Notes: generated from the sequence alone by a model not told the origin. DNA of 64,000 nt from Micrococcaceae bacterium (GCA_013393415.1 JABXHI010000073.1:1-64000), one strand, 5' to 3'; positions 18,596-27,185 are shown, numbered from the stretch's first letter. Numbers and translations are program-made.

Positions 18596-18892
18596 TTATT
18601 GGTCATCTTCTCCGTCGAGGAATTCATCCAGCTCGGTCTCGTCGAGTACACGCTGTTCTTCCAGCGCCCAGTCATCCTCTTGGAGCGGTTCGGTCTCTTG
18701 ACCGGTCAGAGTACTTGGACTGGTGGATTCGCTCAGGACGGCTTCTGCATTGCGTAGCGGATCGTCTTCGTAGAGCATCTCTGGTTCATCTGACGAGCCT
18801 TCTGGAGGGGGCTGGCTATCGCGGCCGTCTTCTGGAAGTTCGAGATCGGGTTCATCAATGTCGCCGAAGAATTCTGGATCGTTCTCAGTCAT
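18596..18892 (-). CDS. Small acidic protein, unknown
   Basis: Protein of 98 aa, strongly acidic (many Glu/Asp, few basic residues), probably unfolded and cytoplasmic. It begins MTENDPEFFGDIDEPDLELP and ends ELDEFLDGEDDQ; no domain recognised. AAAGGA and AGGAAC precede the ATG. It is flanked by a terminator on its 3' side and by the decayed RES toxin gene upstream. Small acidic proteins of this kind are common in Micrococcales, but I can give no function. Confidence 0.65.
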   Translation of the reverse strand: MTENDPEFFGDIDEPDLELPEDGRDSQPPPEGSSDEPEMLYEDDPLRNAEAVLSESTSPSTLTGQETEPLQEDDWALEEQRVLDETELDEFLDGEDDQ

Positions 18893-19033
18893 GTTCCTAT
18901 TCCTTTCGGGCGTTGCGAACTAAAGGCTAGGACTCGCCACTGTACGCCTTACCAAACACGGATGGAACAGCTCTGTCTCGGGACAGTCAACAAGACCGGT
19001 TCAGTCGAGATGCTGCTCAAAGAGTTCGTGGCT

Positions 19034-19785
19034 TCAGAGCGAATCGTCTGGAACGATGGTGACGCCTAGATGATTTGCTAACTTCTCTAAGGTAAAACGT
19101 CCGGTCCCTTCCAATAAAGAACCGGATGAGCTGCGGAGCTCAGCAAGAGACCAGGAGCCGCGAGTGTGGTCCACTCGGTCGCAGAACACGACAGCCGCTT
19201 CTGAGGGGCCAAGATTTGTCAGCTCCGCCTGACGAGAATGCCAGATGATACCGTCACATCCCAGTGAATGAAGTGAGCGGGCAACCTTGCGGGTACACGG
19301 ATAATGCTCCGGGGGACTGCTGGAGACATTCGATCGGCGTAGGTTGAGAGTGGCGAGCTGTGGATCTCGAAGGTCAACCAGCTCGAGGTCTCGGGGTGGC
19401 TTAACCCGAGCGTGCAGCTTTCCACCCGAGCGTGCAGCTTTCCAAACAAATCTCGCTCACGAACTATGCGCGGTGTTTTGGCGTGGACGTCGTGCAAACT
19501 GGTCTCAAGCAGCGCGCCGATCATAGACTCGGCTAAGTACATAGTGGGAACGCGGTGACCGCTTGTCTCGGCGTCGAATGGGGCGAACCGTGTATCACCG
19601 AAGCCGGGATTAGGTTGGCTGTGCCCATCCTGGGCGTCGTAGACGCGAAACCACATCCGGGTCGAGTCAACGGTGACACGCGGGATGGAGCCGTTCTGGA
19701 CCTTGCGAGCAACGGTGCGAGTAGCCACGGGACAATTCTCTGGGTCGAGACATTCCAGATCCTGCGGCGGCAATGCTACAGTCAC
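19034..19785 (-). pseudogene. RES-domain toxin, broken by 20-bp duplication
   Basis: RES toxins degrade NAD+. The gene starts with GTG at 19785, overlapping the antitoxin stop (GTGA). The first part reads normally (MWFRVYDAQDG, GFGDTRFAPFD, MYLAESMIGALLETSLHDV, RDLFGKLHARV). Then a perfect 20-bp tandem duplication (19404-19423 and 19424-19443) shifts the frame, and the shifted frame stops at 19219. With one copy removed the frame runs on as LELVDLRDPQLATLNLRRS, GCDGIIWHSRQAELTN and AVVFCDRVD to a TGA at 19034, a complete RES domain of about 244 aa. The toxin is therefore inactivated by a clean, revertible event while its antitoxin is intact. Confidence 0.88.
19404..19443. repeat. 20-bp perfect tandem duplication in RES gene
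   Basis: ACCCGAGCGTGCAGCTTTCC occurs twice, head to tail (19404-19423, 19424-19443). Twenty is not a multiple of three, so it frameshifts the RES toxin gene; loss of one unit restores the full reading frame. Confidence 0.97.
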
Positions 19786-20396
19786 GAGGCCTCGGCATCT
19801 GGACGCCAATTTGAGGCTGCCGACCGCTCGGCTGCGCGCAGTGCACGTTTGGGGTTGGTTGCGGCAACCTCAGCAGGCACATCACCGCTGAGCAGCCCCG
19901 TCGGATTACACAGCCAGGCCCACAGTGCCCAACCGTCTATGCCGGAGGCGCGGAGGGGACGGATTAGTTCCGCCACGGCTGTATTGAGTTGTCCGCTATC
20001 AAGCAGCTGTACTGAGGGAATCAACGTCGTGCCTCTATGCTTGACCGTAAATAGGCTACCCTTCTCGCGTAGCCGCGACACCCACGTACGGACTGAGCTT
20101 TCTAAAGTGTCCCGTCGGTCCGCTAGAGACTCATAGGTCTGAAAACCTTGAGTGGTTAAAAGTTCTTCCCGAAGAGCGAGGTTGCGTTGAGCTTGACGTT
20201 GCGTTGCGTCGGAAACAAGGGGAAGATCTGCTTCAAGCATGAGTGCGTGAAGAGAATCTCGCGCGGTGAGCCTTTTCTCTTGAGCCGTTCGGTAGAGCTT
20301 CAGTGCCTCTTGCATCTCGTCATGGCTTAGGCCGACCACCTCAAGATGATCAGCCTTTTCGCGAATTTCATATCGTTCTGGTACGTCTGCAGTCAT
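19782..20396 (-). CDS. Xre/MbcA/ParS-type antitoxin for RES toxin
   Basis: Protein of 204 aa encoded directly before, and overlapping, the RES toxin gene. The C-terminal part (LIPSVQLLDSGQLNTAVAEL, WALWAWLCNPTGLLSGD, NPKRALRAAERSA) has the layout of the toxin-binding domain of MbcA/ParS-type antitoxins; the N-terminal part is helical and may bind DNA for autoregulation. The start at 20396 follows GGAGGTGCATC. The antitoxin is intact although its toxin is disrupted. Confidence 0.82.
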   Translation of the reverse strand: MTADVPERYEIREKADHLEVVGLSHDEMQEALKLYRTAQEKRLTARDSLHALMLEADLPLVSDATQRQAQRNLALREELLTTQGFQTYESLADRRDTLESSVRTWVSRLREKGSLFTVKHRGTTLIPSVQLLDSGQLNTAVAELIRPLRASGIDGWALWAWLCNPTGLLSGDVPAEVAATNPKRALRAAERSAASNWRPDAEAS

Positions 20397-20491
20397 GATG
20401 CACCTCCAGTTCAATTGTAGCGTTGAAGCAACTTTAAGCGAAGGATGCGTGTGCTACATTCTTTGGGGCGACGACACGGCGCTTGATCAGT

Positions 20492-20686
20492 TCATGAAAG
20501 ACGCGGATTACGCACTGCTGTGATCCGTTCTTTTACAGAGTAACTTCCATGCGTGATGCGGTTGAATAGTGCTTCTGCGGTTGAGTGCCCAACTTTTTTG
20601 AGAAGTTCGGATCGTTCGGTCAGCAAGGTTTCTTTATCCACTACTTCGACATCAATTTTACGGCGGGGATGTGCTAATGCAGCCAC
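20492..20686 (-). CDS. Possible small protein, unknown
   Basis: A 64-residue open frame starting with GTG: MAALAHPRRKIDVEVVDKET, then LLKKVGHSTAEALFNRITHG. It lies between the antitoxin gene and the 52-aa gene, in the same orientation. Only a weak ribosome site (GTGAAAGC) precedes it and no family is recognised. It could be a chance frame. Confidence 0.35.
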   Translation of the reverse strand: MAALAHPRRKIDVEVVDKETLLTERSELLKKVGHSTAEALFNRITHGSYSVKERITAVRNPRLS

Positions 20687-20765
20687 GCTTTCACTTCAAT
20701 CCAAATAAAATAGGAGGCCTGCTTTGGCTGACTGCGCTACCCTTCTAGATATCGTTCTGCCACGC

Positions 20766-20924
20766 TCAGGCGAGACGCAGTTTCTCTGTTACAAACGAGT
20801 GCTCTTCTCCAGCTTCGTCTTTCCAATACACCAGCGTCGGAGCAGAACCGGTAGGGGCTGCACTGCTTTCCAAAGCTTCCAGTGTTGTTTGGGATGCATC
20901 AATGAGCGAATGAAAATCCTTCAT
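20766..20924 (-). CDS. 52-aa protein overlapping the 354-aa gene
   Basis: A 52-codon gene starting MKDFHSLIDASQTTLEALES and ending SFVTEKLRLA. Its ATG overlaps the TGA of the upstream 354-aa gene (ATGA at 20921-20924), the usual sign of translational coupling. It is acidic overall with a short amphipathic helix. It may be a partner, chaperone or immunity factor of the 354-aa protein; no family recognised. Confidence 0.6.
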   Translation of the reverse strand: MKDFHSLIDASQTTLEALESSAAPTGSAPTLVYWKDEAGEEHSFVTEKLRLA

Positions 20925-21985
20925 AATGTCCCGCTCGCTTCCATGGTCGAAGCGTAGGCATCTTTGAGTTGCTGGAGTTCTTTCTCTTTAGAGGCACCCT
21001 TGCCACCAATAAGCGTTGGGAAATTTCGCTCGGCCCAGTTCATATCCTGCAGTTTTGTCTCCAGGGCGGAGATCTCTCCCTTAAGGATTTTGGAGCGATG
21101 GAAGAGTCGCTCCCAAAATTCGGAGCTGTGTTCGATCTTGGATTTGAGCTGTTCGAGGCTGAGCTCGACTGACCTCGGGTTCTCTTGGATATCGACACAT
21201 AGGCGAAGGTAAGCGATGCGCAGGTCGGTAAACGACGCAAGCATGGCACTATGAGCGTCGTAGTTGGCTTGCTGGACTTCTTGAGGTTCGCCAAGAGTTG
21301 TGATGTCTTGGGCATCCACGAGATGACGGAATCTGATCGTAAGCGCGCTCACGTCACGTTCGGCCAACGCGAGCCGTGTCATCATGTCCGTTGAGAAAGA
21401 ACCCTCTAACTCATGCTGTCGATAGACCTGGTCGATAATAGTGGACGCGGCAAGGAGTTCACCTACATGCGTTGCTTCAATTCGTGCGAGTACTTTGTCT
21501 AACGTGCTCTTGATCGAATCAAGTTTTTGATCGACTTGTTTGAATTGCTGCATCATCACGGCGGAATTCAAAGCCTGCATCGCTAGTACCGGTGCAACAA
21601 TTGGCAACGAGCTTGCGATTGGAATGAATGGTGCTTGGGCTGATATGCCGTTGACTCCCATAACCGCGCTGCCCACACCGCCGTCCATTTGCATAAGGGT
21701 AGTTGGATCGGCGGTTGCCATATATAGCGAAGAAGAAAACGTCGCTGAAAGGGCTGTCGCGCCGCCAGCGGTTCCAGCGAGAGCTAATGATTGAGCGCCC
21801 TGAGGAGATACCGCTTTTGCATCCGCTACGTAACTACCGTTCGTGAGGTAACCCTTTTTGAAATCAGAGACTATGGTGTCGCGGAGCCCGCCCTGAAATT
21901 CGAACACTGCGAGTTCTGAGCCCTCGAGACCAAGGCGGTGGACTTCGACTTCCTCTGGTTCGTTTCCATTCGACGTACTCGTCAT
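20921..21985 (-). CDS. Unknown 354-aa protein, hydrophobic core plus coiled coil
   Basis: I do not recognise the family. The first ~60 residues are polar. Residues about 62-145 are Gly/Ala/Ser-rich and hydrophobic (SLALAGTAGGATALSATFSS, PFIPIASSLPIVAPVLAMQA). From about 145 the protein is helical and heptad-like (QFKQVDQKLDSIKSTLDKVL and the C-terminal ILKGEISALETKLQDM). A hydrophobic hairpin followed by long helices is the layout of some helical pore-forming or membrane-remodelling proteins, but that is only a structural analogy. There is no signal peptide. The start follows GAAGGGATCAAG. It overlaps a 52-aa gene at its 3' end. Confidence 0.7.
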   Translation of the reverse strand: MTSTSNGNEPEEVEVHRLGLEGSELAVFEFQGGLRDTIVSDFKKGYLTNGSYVADAKAVSPQGAQSLALAGTAGGATALSATFSSSLYMATADPTTLMQMDGGVGSAVMGVNGISAQAPFIPIASSLPIVAPVLAMQALNSAVMMQQFKQVDQKLDSIKSTLDKVLARIEATHVGELLAASTIIDQVYRQHELEGSFSTDMMTRLALAERDVSALTIRFRHLVDAQDITTLGEPQEVQQANYDAHSAMLASFTDLRIAYLRLCVDIQENPRSVELSLEQLKSKIEHSSEFWERLFHRSKILKGEISALETKLQDMNWAERNFPTLIGGKGASKEKELQQLKDAYASTMEASGTL

Positions 21986-22021
21986 CTTGATCCCTTCGGA
22001 GTTTAGGTGCTGGGTAGGGCG

Positions 22022-23044
22022 TTAGCGAGGATCTGGCTGATAATCCGCGAGCTCGTCGTTCTTGAAGCGTTCCTGGACTTCCTCTAGCTCGTCCCAATCG
22101 ACGTAAACAACGGACTGTCCGCCGCCTTCAGTACCGATACCACCGGTAGGCATGGTGAAGCTGGTAATGTCACTGGCGCGGACAGACGACATTGAAGTGC
22201 CCATGCCGAGCATCGTGCCAACACCAAAGTCGCCATCTAGTGCCACATAAGGGGTGGTTGCCTCGACAAGGTCGTTGAGCTTGCCCGGGCTGGTGAGCGT
22301 ATCGCGTGAGAGCACTTCACTGGCCACAGACTTCATGAACAGCTGCTGATTCTCCACACGGGTGTAGTCACCATCTTGGAAATCACGGCTGCGCACAAAG
22401 GTCAAAGCCTCATCGCCGTTGAGCGTGATTGGGCCCTCCTGGAACTGGTGATCACCATAGGAGAATGCTCGAGGGTTGTTTACCTCGACGCCTCCGAGAG
22501 CATCGGTGATGTTCTGGAAACCGTTGAAGTCCACGACCGCAACGTGGTCAATGCGCTGGTCAATGAGATTTTCGACGGTCTCAACCGTGAGCGGGACACC
22601 GCCGTGTGCCATGGCGGCATTCACCTTCGAATGGCCGTAGCCGGGGATCTCTACCCACGAGTCGCGCATGATCGACATGATCTGGACACCACTGCGATCA
22701 GACGGAATGTGCGCCACCATGATGGTATCGGCCCGGTTGCCGAGGTCATCGAGCACCGGAGTCGAAGTATCGGCCCTGGAATCCGACCCGAGCAGAAGAA
22801 TATTCATTGCAGGGTCGTCTTGTCCCTCGGCAGGGACGTTCGCCTCAGGTCTGCTCGACTCAGCAGGGAATGCGTTATCGATGGTTTCGAAATCGCCAAG
22901 CTTGGATAGTGCTGCCCACACAATGCCGGCGGCGATAAGCACGAAAACCAGAAAGGATCCCAGTACCCAGAAAAGAACTTTTTTGTTCTTCTTGGATCGG
23001 GGTCGCTCGCCCTGTTCTAGGACTTGCATGGTATTTTCAGTCAT
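22022..23044 (-). CDS. LytR-CpsA-Psr (LCP) family protein
   Basis: Membrane-anchored LCP protein of 340 aa, of the family that attaches wall polymers (teichoic acid, arabinogalactan or capsule) to peptidoglycan. It has a basic N-terminus (RPRSKKNKK), one transmembrane helix (VLFWVLGSFLVFVLIAAGIV) and the LCP core: MNILLLGSDSRAD, RADTIMVAHIP, SIMRDSWVEIPG, DALTFVRSRDFQDGD-type Arg motif (EALTFVRSRDF) and DYTRVENQQLF. ATG 23044 (MTENTMQVL) is the likely start, but it has no clear ribosome site. The IS30 end lies only ~20 bases upstream, so the native promoter has been lost. Confidence 0.9.
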   Translation of the reverse strand: MTENTMQVLEQGERPRSKKNKKVLFWVLGSFLVFVLIAAGIVWAALSKLGDFETIDNAFPAESSRPEANVPAEGQDDPAMNILLLGSDSRADTSTPVLDDLGNRADTIMVAHIPSDRSGVQIMSIMRDSWVEIPGYGHSKVNAAMAHGGVPLTVETVENLIDQRIDHVAVVDFNGFQNITDALGGVEVNNPRAFSYGDHQFQEGPITLNGDEALTFVRSRDFQDGDYTRVENQQLFMKSVASEVLSRDTLTSPGKLNDLVEATTPYVALDGDFGVGTMLGMGTSMSSVRASDITSFTMPTGGIGTEGGGQSVVYVDWDELEEVQERFKNDELADYQPDPR

Positions 23045-23064
23045 GTCAAGGAGTATATACGGTA

Positions 23065-24544
23065 GGTTCAATCGGTGGTTGCAACACTGCCATTTTGTAT
23101 TGATTCTAGCTGCTCGGCGAAGACTTCTGCCGGGGTTCTAAAGCCTAGGACTTTACGTGGTCGGTTATTGAGCGCCAAGGCGACGGATTCTAGATCGTGG
23201 GCCTCCCAGCGGGAAAGATCGGTACCTTTGGGAAAATATTGACGTAACAAGCCATTGGTGTTTTCATTGGTTGGGCGCTGCCACGGTGAATGCGGGTTGG
23301 CAAAGAAGACTTTGGTCCCGGTAGCATGCGTGAAATCGGCATGGGCAGCTAGTTCTGTTCCGCGGTCCCAGGTCAGTGTCTGGCGTAGTTGCAACGGCAA
23401 ACGCGTCATTGACGCTTGTAGTGCGAGATTCATAGCTTCCGCACCGTAACCGCTAAGTGCTGGGCCGTTTTTGACTCGTGGAGTGTCGCGCCAACCTTTG
23501 AGCCGAGGCAAATGCACCAGCAAGATACTACGACTGGATCGTTCGACCACGGTGCCGATTGCTGAGCGCCCTGTGCCGATGATCAGATCGCCTTCCCAAT
23601 GTCCAGGGACAGCCCGATCAGCGGCCTCTGCTGGTCGTTGAGAGATCACGACCTCTTCGGTCACATGGCCATGCGGTGAACTCTTCGAACGGGCTCGGGG
23701 TTTGCGCAATGCTCGACCGGTGCGCAGCGCTGCGACCAATTCACGTTTCAGTGCTCCGCGGCCTTCGATATACAGGGACTGATAGATCGCTTCGTGGCTA
23801 ATACGCATACTCTCATCATCGGGGAAATCCAGGGGTAACCGGTTGGAAATTTGCTCCGGGCTCCACGCAATTGACCACTTCCGATCACCTCGATGCGGTT
23901 TATTGAGGCCTTTCCACACCGGTGTCCTCGGCCCCGAAACTACCATGCCATCCTCGTGCTGCAACTGTCCTGCCAGGCGGTCCTGGACGTAGTCACGAAG
24001 CCGTGGATTCTTTACCATCTTGGCCACTTTGGGGCGCTTGGCAGCTTGCTGTGCTTTCCACTGCGCAACACCTGCTCGATAGACAGGTTTGCCACCCCGG
24101 GTGGCGGCGTTACGCCGTAACTCGCGTGAAATCGTCCCGGGGTCACGGCCCAACCGACGAGCAATTTCACGTACCCCAACATCTTGAGATGTTAGGATCG
24201 CGATCTCCTCACGCTCATCGAACGACAAATACCGGCCGACCGGCTCATCCAAACTAATCGGTGTCATCCCACCAGCATGCCGGAACCAGCGGATGCCCAC
24301 TGGGCTTGACACACCCACTTGGGCTGCTGCTTCAACAGTCGTAATCCCGGTGGCTATCAATCGCCAAAACTGCCGCTGCACCGCACTCGACGGTTCTGGC
24401 CGCCCAGGGGAACGCATTGGCGCACGCAACGCCCGATCTGCCGCCCACTGGCGCCGCGCACCTGCTGGCTTGTCCGATCTCGCCATGTTTTTCTGTCCCA
24501 CCACACACCTCCACGTTCAAGGTGTTGCGACGACCAGTTGAATC
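23065..24544 (-). mobile_element. IS30-family insertion sequence
   Basis: About 1.48 kb. Imperfect terminal inverted repeats of ~24 bp are visible: left end GGTTCAATCGGTGGTTGCAA at 23065, right end read inward GATTCAACTGGTCGTCGCAA ending at 24544. It encloses one transposase gene that fills almost the whole element. No matching short target duplication is seen (flanks GTA and CGC), so the two flanks may not have been adjacent before. One flank is the LCP gene, the other a truncated O-antigen-ligase-like gene. Confidence 0.85.
23068..24486 (-). CDS. IS30-family transposase
   Basis: Transposase of 472 aa with two HTH regions (ITTVEAAAQVGVSSPVGIRW; GVREIARRLGRDPGTISREL, the classical IS30 HTH) and a DDE integrase-like domain (GHWEGDLIIG with the first Asp, TWDRGTELAAH with the second, RPTNENTNGLLRQYFPKGTD with the Glu). 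The frame is uninterrupted and probably functional. ATG 24486 is taken as start; a GTG at 24504 is possible. Confidence 0.93.
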   Translation of the reverse strand: MARSDKPAGARRQWAADRALRAPMRSPGRPEPSSAVQRQFWRLIATGITTVEAAAQVGVSSPVGIRWFRHAGGMTPISLDEPVGRYLSFDEREEIAILTSQDVGVREIARRLGRDPGTISRELRRNAATRGGKPVYRAGVAQWKAQQAAKRPKVAKMVKNPRLRDYVQDRLAGQLQHEDGMVVSGPRTPVWKGLNKPHRGDRKWSIAWSPEQISNRLPLDFPDDESMRISHEAIYQSLYIEGRGALKRELVAALRTGRALRKPRARSKSSPHGHVTEEVVISQRPAEAADRAVPGHWEGDLIIGTGRSAIGTVVERSSRSILLVHLPRLKGWRDTPRVKNGPALSGYGAEAMNLALQASMTRLPLQLRQTLTWDRGTELAAHADFTHATGTKVFFANPHSPWQRPTNENTNGLLRQYFPKGTDLSRWEAHDLESVALALNNRPRKVLGFRTPAEVFAEQLESIQNGSVATTD

Positions 24545-25158
24545 CGCCCTCTCAGGCTGCCATCGTTCTGACCCTTCCGGTGGCAGTAATCATTGTGTTG
24601 ACTATCTGGAAACGGAAAGGCCCGCTTCAGTGGATATTAGTTGTTCTCGGTTAATGCGTAGCTGCGATGGCAGGGGTCGTCGTTATTATGTTGGGGACCC
24701 GTGATACTTGGCCATCCTGGTTGTCTGCGAGCGGGAGTTTGAGCAGTGCTCGACATACCTTATGGTCCGACGCTCTTCGGCTGTGGGCGACAGAACCGTG
24801 GTTCGGGTCTGGAGCTGGATCCTTTACGCCTTCATCCGAGCTTGCTTCGAGTACGCCAGACCTTGCTGCAGTTCACTCACTGATACTTCAAGTAGGCGCC
24901 GAGCTGGGAGCCGTTGGAGTTGTACTGCTGGCGGCCTTATTCCTCGGCGGTCTCTTGTTCGCGGCACGCGGGAGTCCAGCAGTAGCGCTGATTGCCATAA
25001 CGGCCTGGACGGCGCTGGCTGTTCATTCCAGTATTGATCACCTAGAAGACTTCCCTATAGTCGGTTTCATGGGTGGAGTCATCCTTGGGTGGAGTGGATT
25101 CAATACGCATTCATCAGAGGATAAGGAACGCAACGACGATTTCTTCGGTCAAAAGTAG
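24545..25158 (+). pseudogene. O-antigen ligase/polymerase-like gene, truncated
   Basis: The remaining 3' part of a polytopic Wzy/O-antigen-ligase-type protein. The 5' part is missing at the IS30 boundary, and an in-frame TAA at 24652-24654 separates a short hydrophobic stretch (AAIVLTLPVAVIIVLTIWKR) from the rest, which reads on from ATG 24667. The C-terminal part has the family-typical ALRLWATEPWFGSGAGSF, VHSLILQVGAELGAVGVVLL and SSIDHLEDFP. A wall- or capsule-polymer gene next to an LCP gene makes sense, but this copy cannot be functional as it stands. Confidence 0.75.
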
Positions 25159-25319
25159 GTTCCCTTCGGTGACTCTCATGCGCCATGATCTAAGACGGTG
25201 CGAGGACGCGCAGGGCCTGGCTCGTGGCTATGCTGTTGTATGGCTTCGCCACGCCATTGCCTGGGCTGAAGCAAAAGCGATGACAGCAGCGCAAGCGATC
25301 AACATTGAAATGAGAGCGG

Positions 25320-25946
25320 ATGACAGCTAGCTCCACGAGGATGCGTCCACAGACTCAACGTACTCGAGGAAGTCTGAGAATTGTCGGCGGTCTGCTCGTT
25401 GCCCTGTTGGCTGTCTGGGTGCTCTTCGCATCGATACATATTGTGTCTCCATCGCAAGGAGAGCTGCAAACCCGTAGCGACGCGGTTGCGAGTTTGGCTC
25501 CGCAAGCTCATCGCTTACCGCTGGCAGAACAACTCGTCGCCGAAGACGTCGCAGATACGCTGGTGATCTCATACTTTCCCGATGACGTGAGCCGTGGCGG
25601 TTCTGGTGCTGCTGACGATCCCGTTCCGGTGTCGAACTACAGTGAGTCCTCCGGTGGGGGAGAAGGTATCAAGTGTTTTACGCCTGAGGAAGCCGCCACG
25701 ATTGGCGAAGCCTATTCGATCAGCGACATGGTTGCGGCGGAATCGTGGGATTCCCTGACCGTGGTCACCGATGAATACCATGCGTTCCGGACTCGGTTCA
25801 TTTTCGATCAGTGCCTGGGTGACGAGGTTGATGTGAACGTCGTGTTTTCCGATCGAGACCTCAATGTCGGTCAATGGGGTTATCACCTCGTGTACGAGAA
25901 CGCGGCATTCTTGAAGGCCGCATTGCAGACAGCGGTCCGGTGCTGA
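25320..25946 (+). CDS. YdcF/SanA (DUF218)-family membrane-anchored protein
   Basis: Protein of 208 aa with an N-terminal signal-anchor (RIVGGLLVALLAVWVLFASI) and an extracytoplasmic DUF218-type domain: DAVASLAPQAHRLPLAEQLV, LVISYFPDD, EAATIGEAYSISD, VVTDEYHAFRTRFIF and a final YENAAFLKAA. This family (ElyC, SanA, YdcF) is linked to envelope biogenesis. Parts of the same gene recur as degenerate fragments near 57.4 kb and 58.5 kb. The ~160 bases before it carry no gene. Confidence 0.8.
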   Translation: MTASSTRMRPQTQRTRGSLRIVGGLLVALLAVWVLFASIHIVSPSQGELQTRSDAVASLAPQAHRLPLAEQLVAEDVADTLVISYFPDDVSRGGSGAADDPVPVSNYSESSGGGEGIKCFTPEEAATIGEAYSISDMVAAESWDSLTVVTDEYHAFRTRFIFDQCLGDEVDVNVVFSDRDLNVGQWGYHLVYENAAFLKAALQTAVRC

Positions 25947-26951
25947 CTGTTGCTACTGGCCACCTCGGCCCCGATGGTCATGCCTTGATCCTGGTGGTTG
26001 ACGGAGACGTGTACTTGGAAGAACAACAATCCATCTGGGCACAGTTCTATAAGGCAACGATCATTGGGTTGTCGAAAACGTTGCCATTTATTAACGCTCA
26101 ACCCGGCCTATGGGCGCAGATCCTTCGGGAGGGGAGCGGTGTGGCTACCTTCAGCTGAGGACACTTCTTCCGCCACTGGCTCACGACGCAGAAAGAACGC
26201 GCCGAGCGTACCGGCGAGTGTAGCGAACACCACCACAGAGAAAATAGCAAGCACGACATGGAGAATGCGGGCGAAGACAGTGTCTGCGCTGAAGCCGGAC
26301 CCGGTTACCGTCGCCAGCGCGGCCTCGTAGAGTGCATCAAGATAACTCGGGTAATCAGCGAACAGATAGAGCAGCTGACTCGCCGCCAGAATGACAATCG
26401 CGGTAACAGCGACAAGCCAGGCAACCCGATTCGAGAGCAACTTCTCTGCGGATCGTGAACCGCGAACTCCCGCCGAGAGCACCCTGCCAAATCGCGCGAC
26501 GCGCAAGATCCGCAAGGCCCGTAACGCGCGGAAGAATCGTAGAAATGGCACCAGCAGAAAAATAACCTGCCACCAATTTTTGCGCCAAAAGTTCCCTTGG
26601 AACCGAGCAACATACGCACGCAACAAGAACTCGGCGACGAACACACCCCAAAAGACCCAACCCACGACCGAAAGCACAACTTGGCCGGTCGGGTCTGTGA
26701 CAAGGAGCTGTGCGAGTACGACCAGGAGGAAAATGATGCCTAAGACACCCATCGGGCGGTCAAGACGTTGTGCGAGGGATTCCGCAGCGATGAGCCGCTG
26801 TTGGTTGTCAGCCACCAGTCATTCCTCTCCGTCAACGTTCTGAGCTGCAAAGCCCGCTGAATGGTTACCATTCGAGCATTGCATGGAATGCGCCGAGGCT
26901 CCAAGGGCAGGTGCTCCACCAAGCAACGGTATTTGTCGAGACGCCTCCTCA
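25813..26951. repeat. Segmental duplication, copy A
   Basis: From the tail of the YdcF-like gene through the ion-channel gene to CGAGACGCCTCCTCAC near 26951, this stretch is closely similar to 57435-58498 (copy B). Shared parts include GATGAGGTTGATGTGAACG-type sequence, a conserved EEQQSIWAQ-coding block near 26017, the whole channel gene and its upstream leader (GGGCAGGTGCTCCACCAAGC). The ~300 bases from 26951 to 27185 carry no gene I can support. Confidence 0.85.
26108..26815 (-). CDS. Voltage-gated-type ion channel protein, copy A
   Basis: Protein of 235 aa with six hydrophobic segments. An S4-like voltage sensor with regularly spaced Arg is clear (RFFRALRALRILRVARFGRV), and a pore loop follows in the place of the K+ selectivity filter, but reads ATVTGSGFS instead of TVGYG. 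After the last helix (LAGTLGAFFLRRE) a short cytoplasmic tail ends the protein. Ion selectivity is therefore uncertain; it may be a non-canonical or non-selective channel. It is nearly identical to the protein encoded at 57653-58360. Confidence 0.8.
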   Translation of the reverse strand: MADNQQRLIAAESLAQRLDRPMGVLGIIFLLVVLAQLLVTDPTGQVVLSVVGWVFWGVFVAEFLLRAYVARFQGNFWRKNWWQVIFLLVPFLRFFRALRALRILRVARFGRVLSAGVRGSRSAEKLLSNRVAWLVAVTAIVILAASQLLYLFADYPSYLDALYEAALATVTGSGFSADTVFARILHVVLAIFSVVVFATLAGTLGAFFLRREPVAEEVSSAEGSHTAPLPKDLRP

Positions 26952-27185
26952 CCACATTGTAAGCTCGCGAGCGACGTCGGATGGGTCCCATGATCCGGAG
27001 AGTAATGGGCGAGGAAGAGCCCGGTAGGTAGTTTCCATCATTTGGGCAGCATTGAGCGTGGTCAGCACAGCGATCTGATCGCACGAGGTGTCTTTAGTCT
27101 GCTCGGCATCGTCAGGCCGATATCGCTGCTGACGGTTAGGTAAATCTGCGAATATCTCCAATTCGAGAAATTGTGCTGAGTGTGG

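Noticed and set aside
23062-24547. Target-site duplication of the IS30 element
   Set aside because: Flanking triplets GTA and CGC do not match, so no duplication is claimed.
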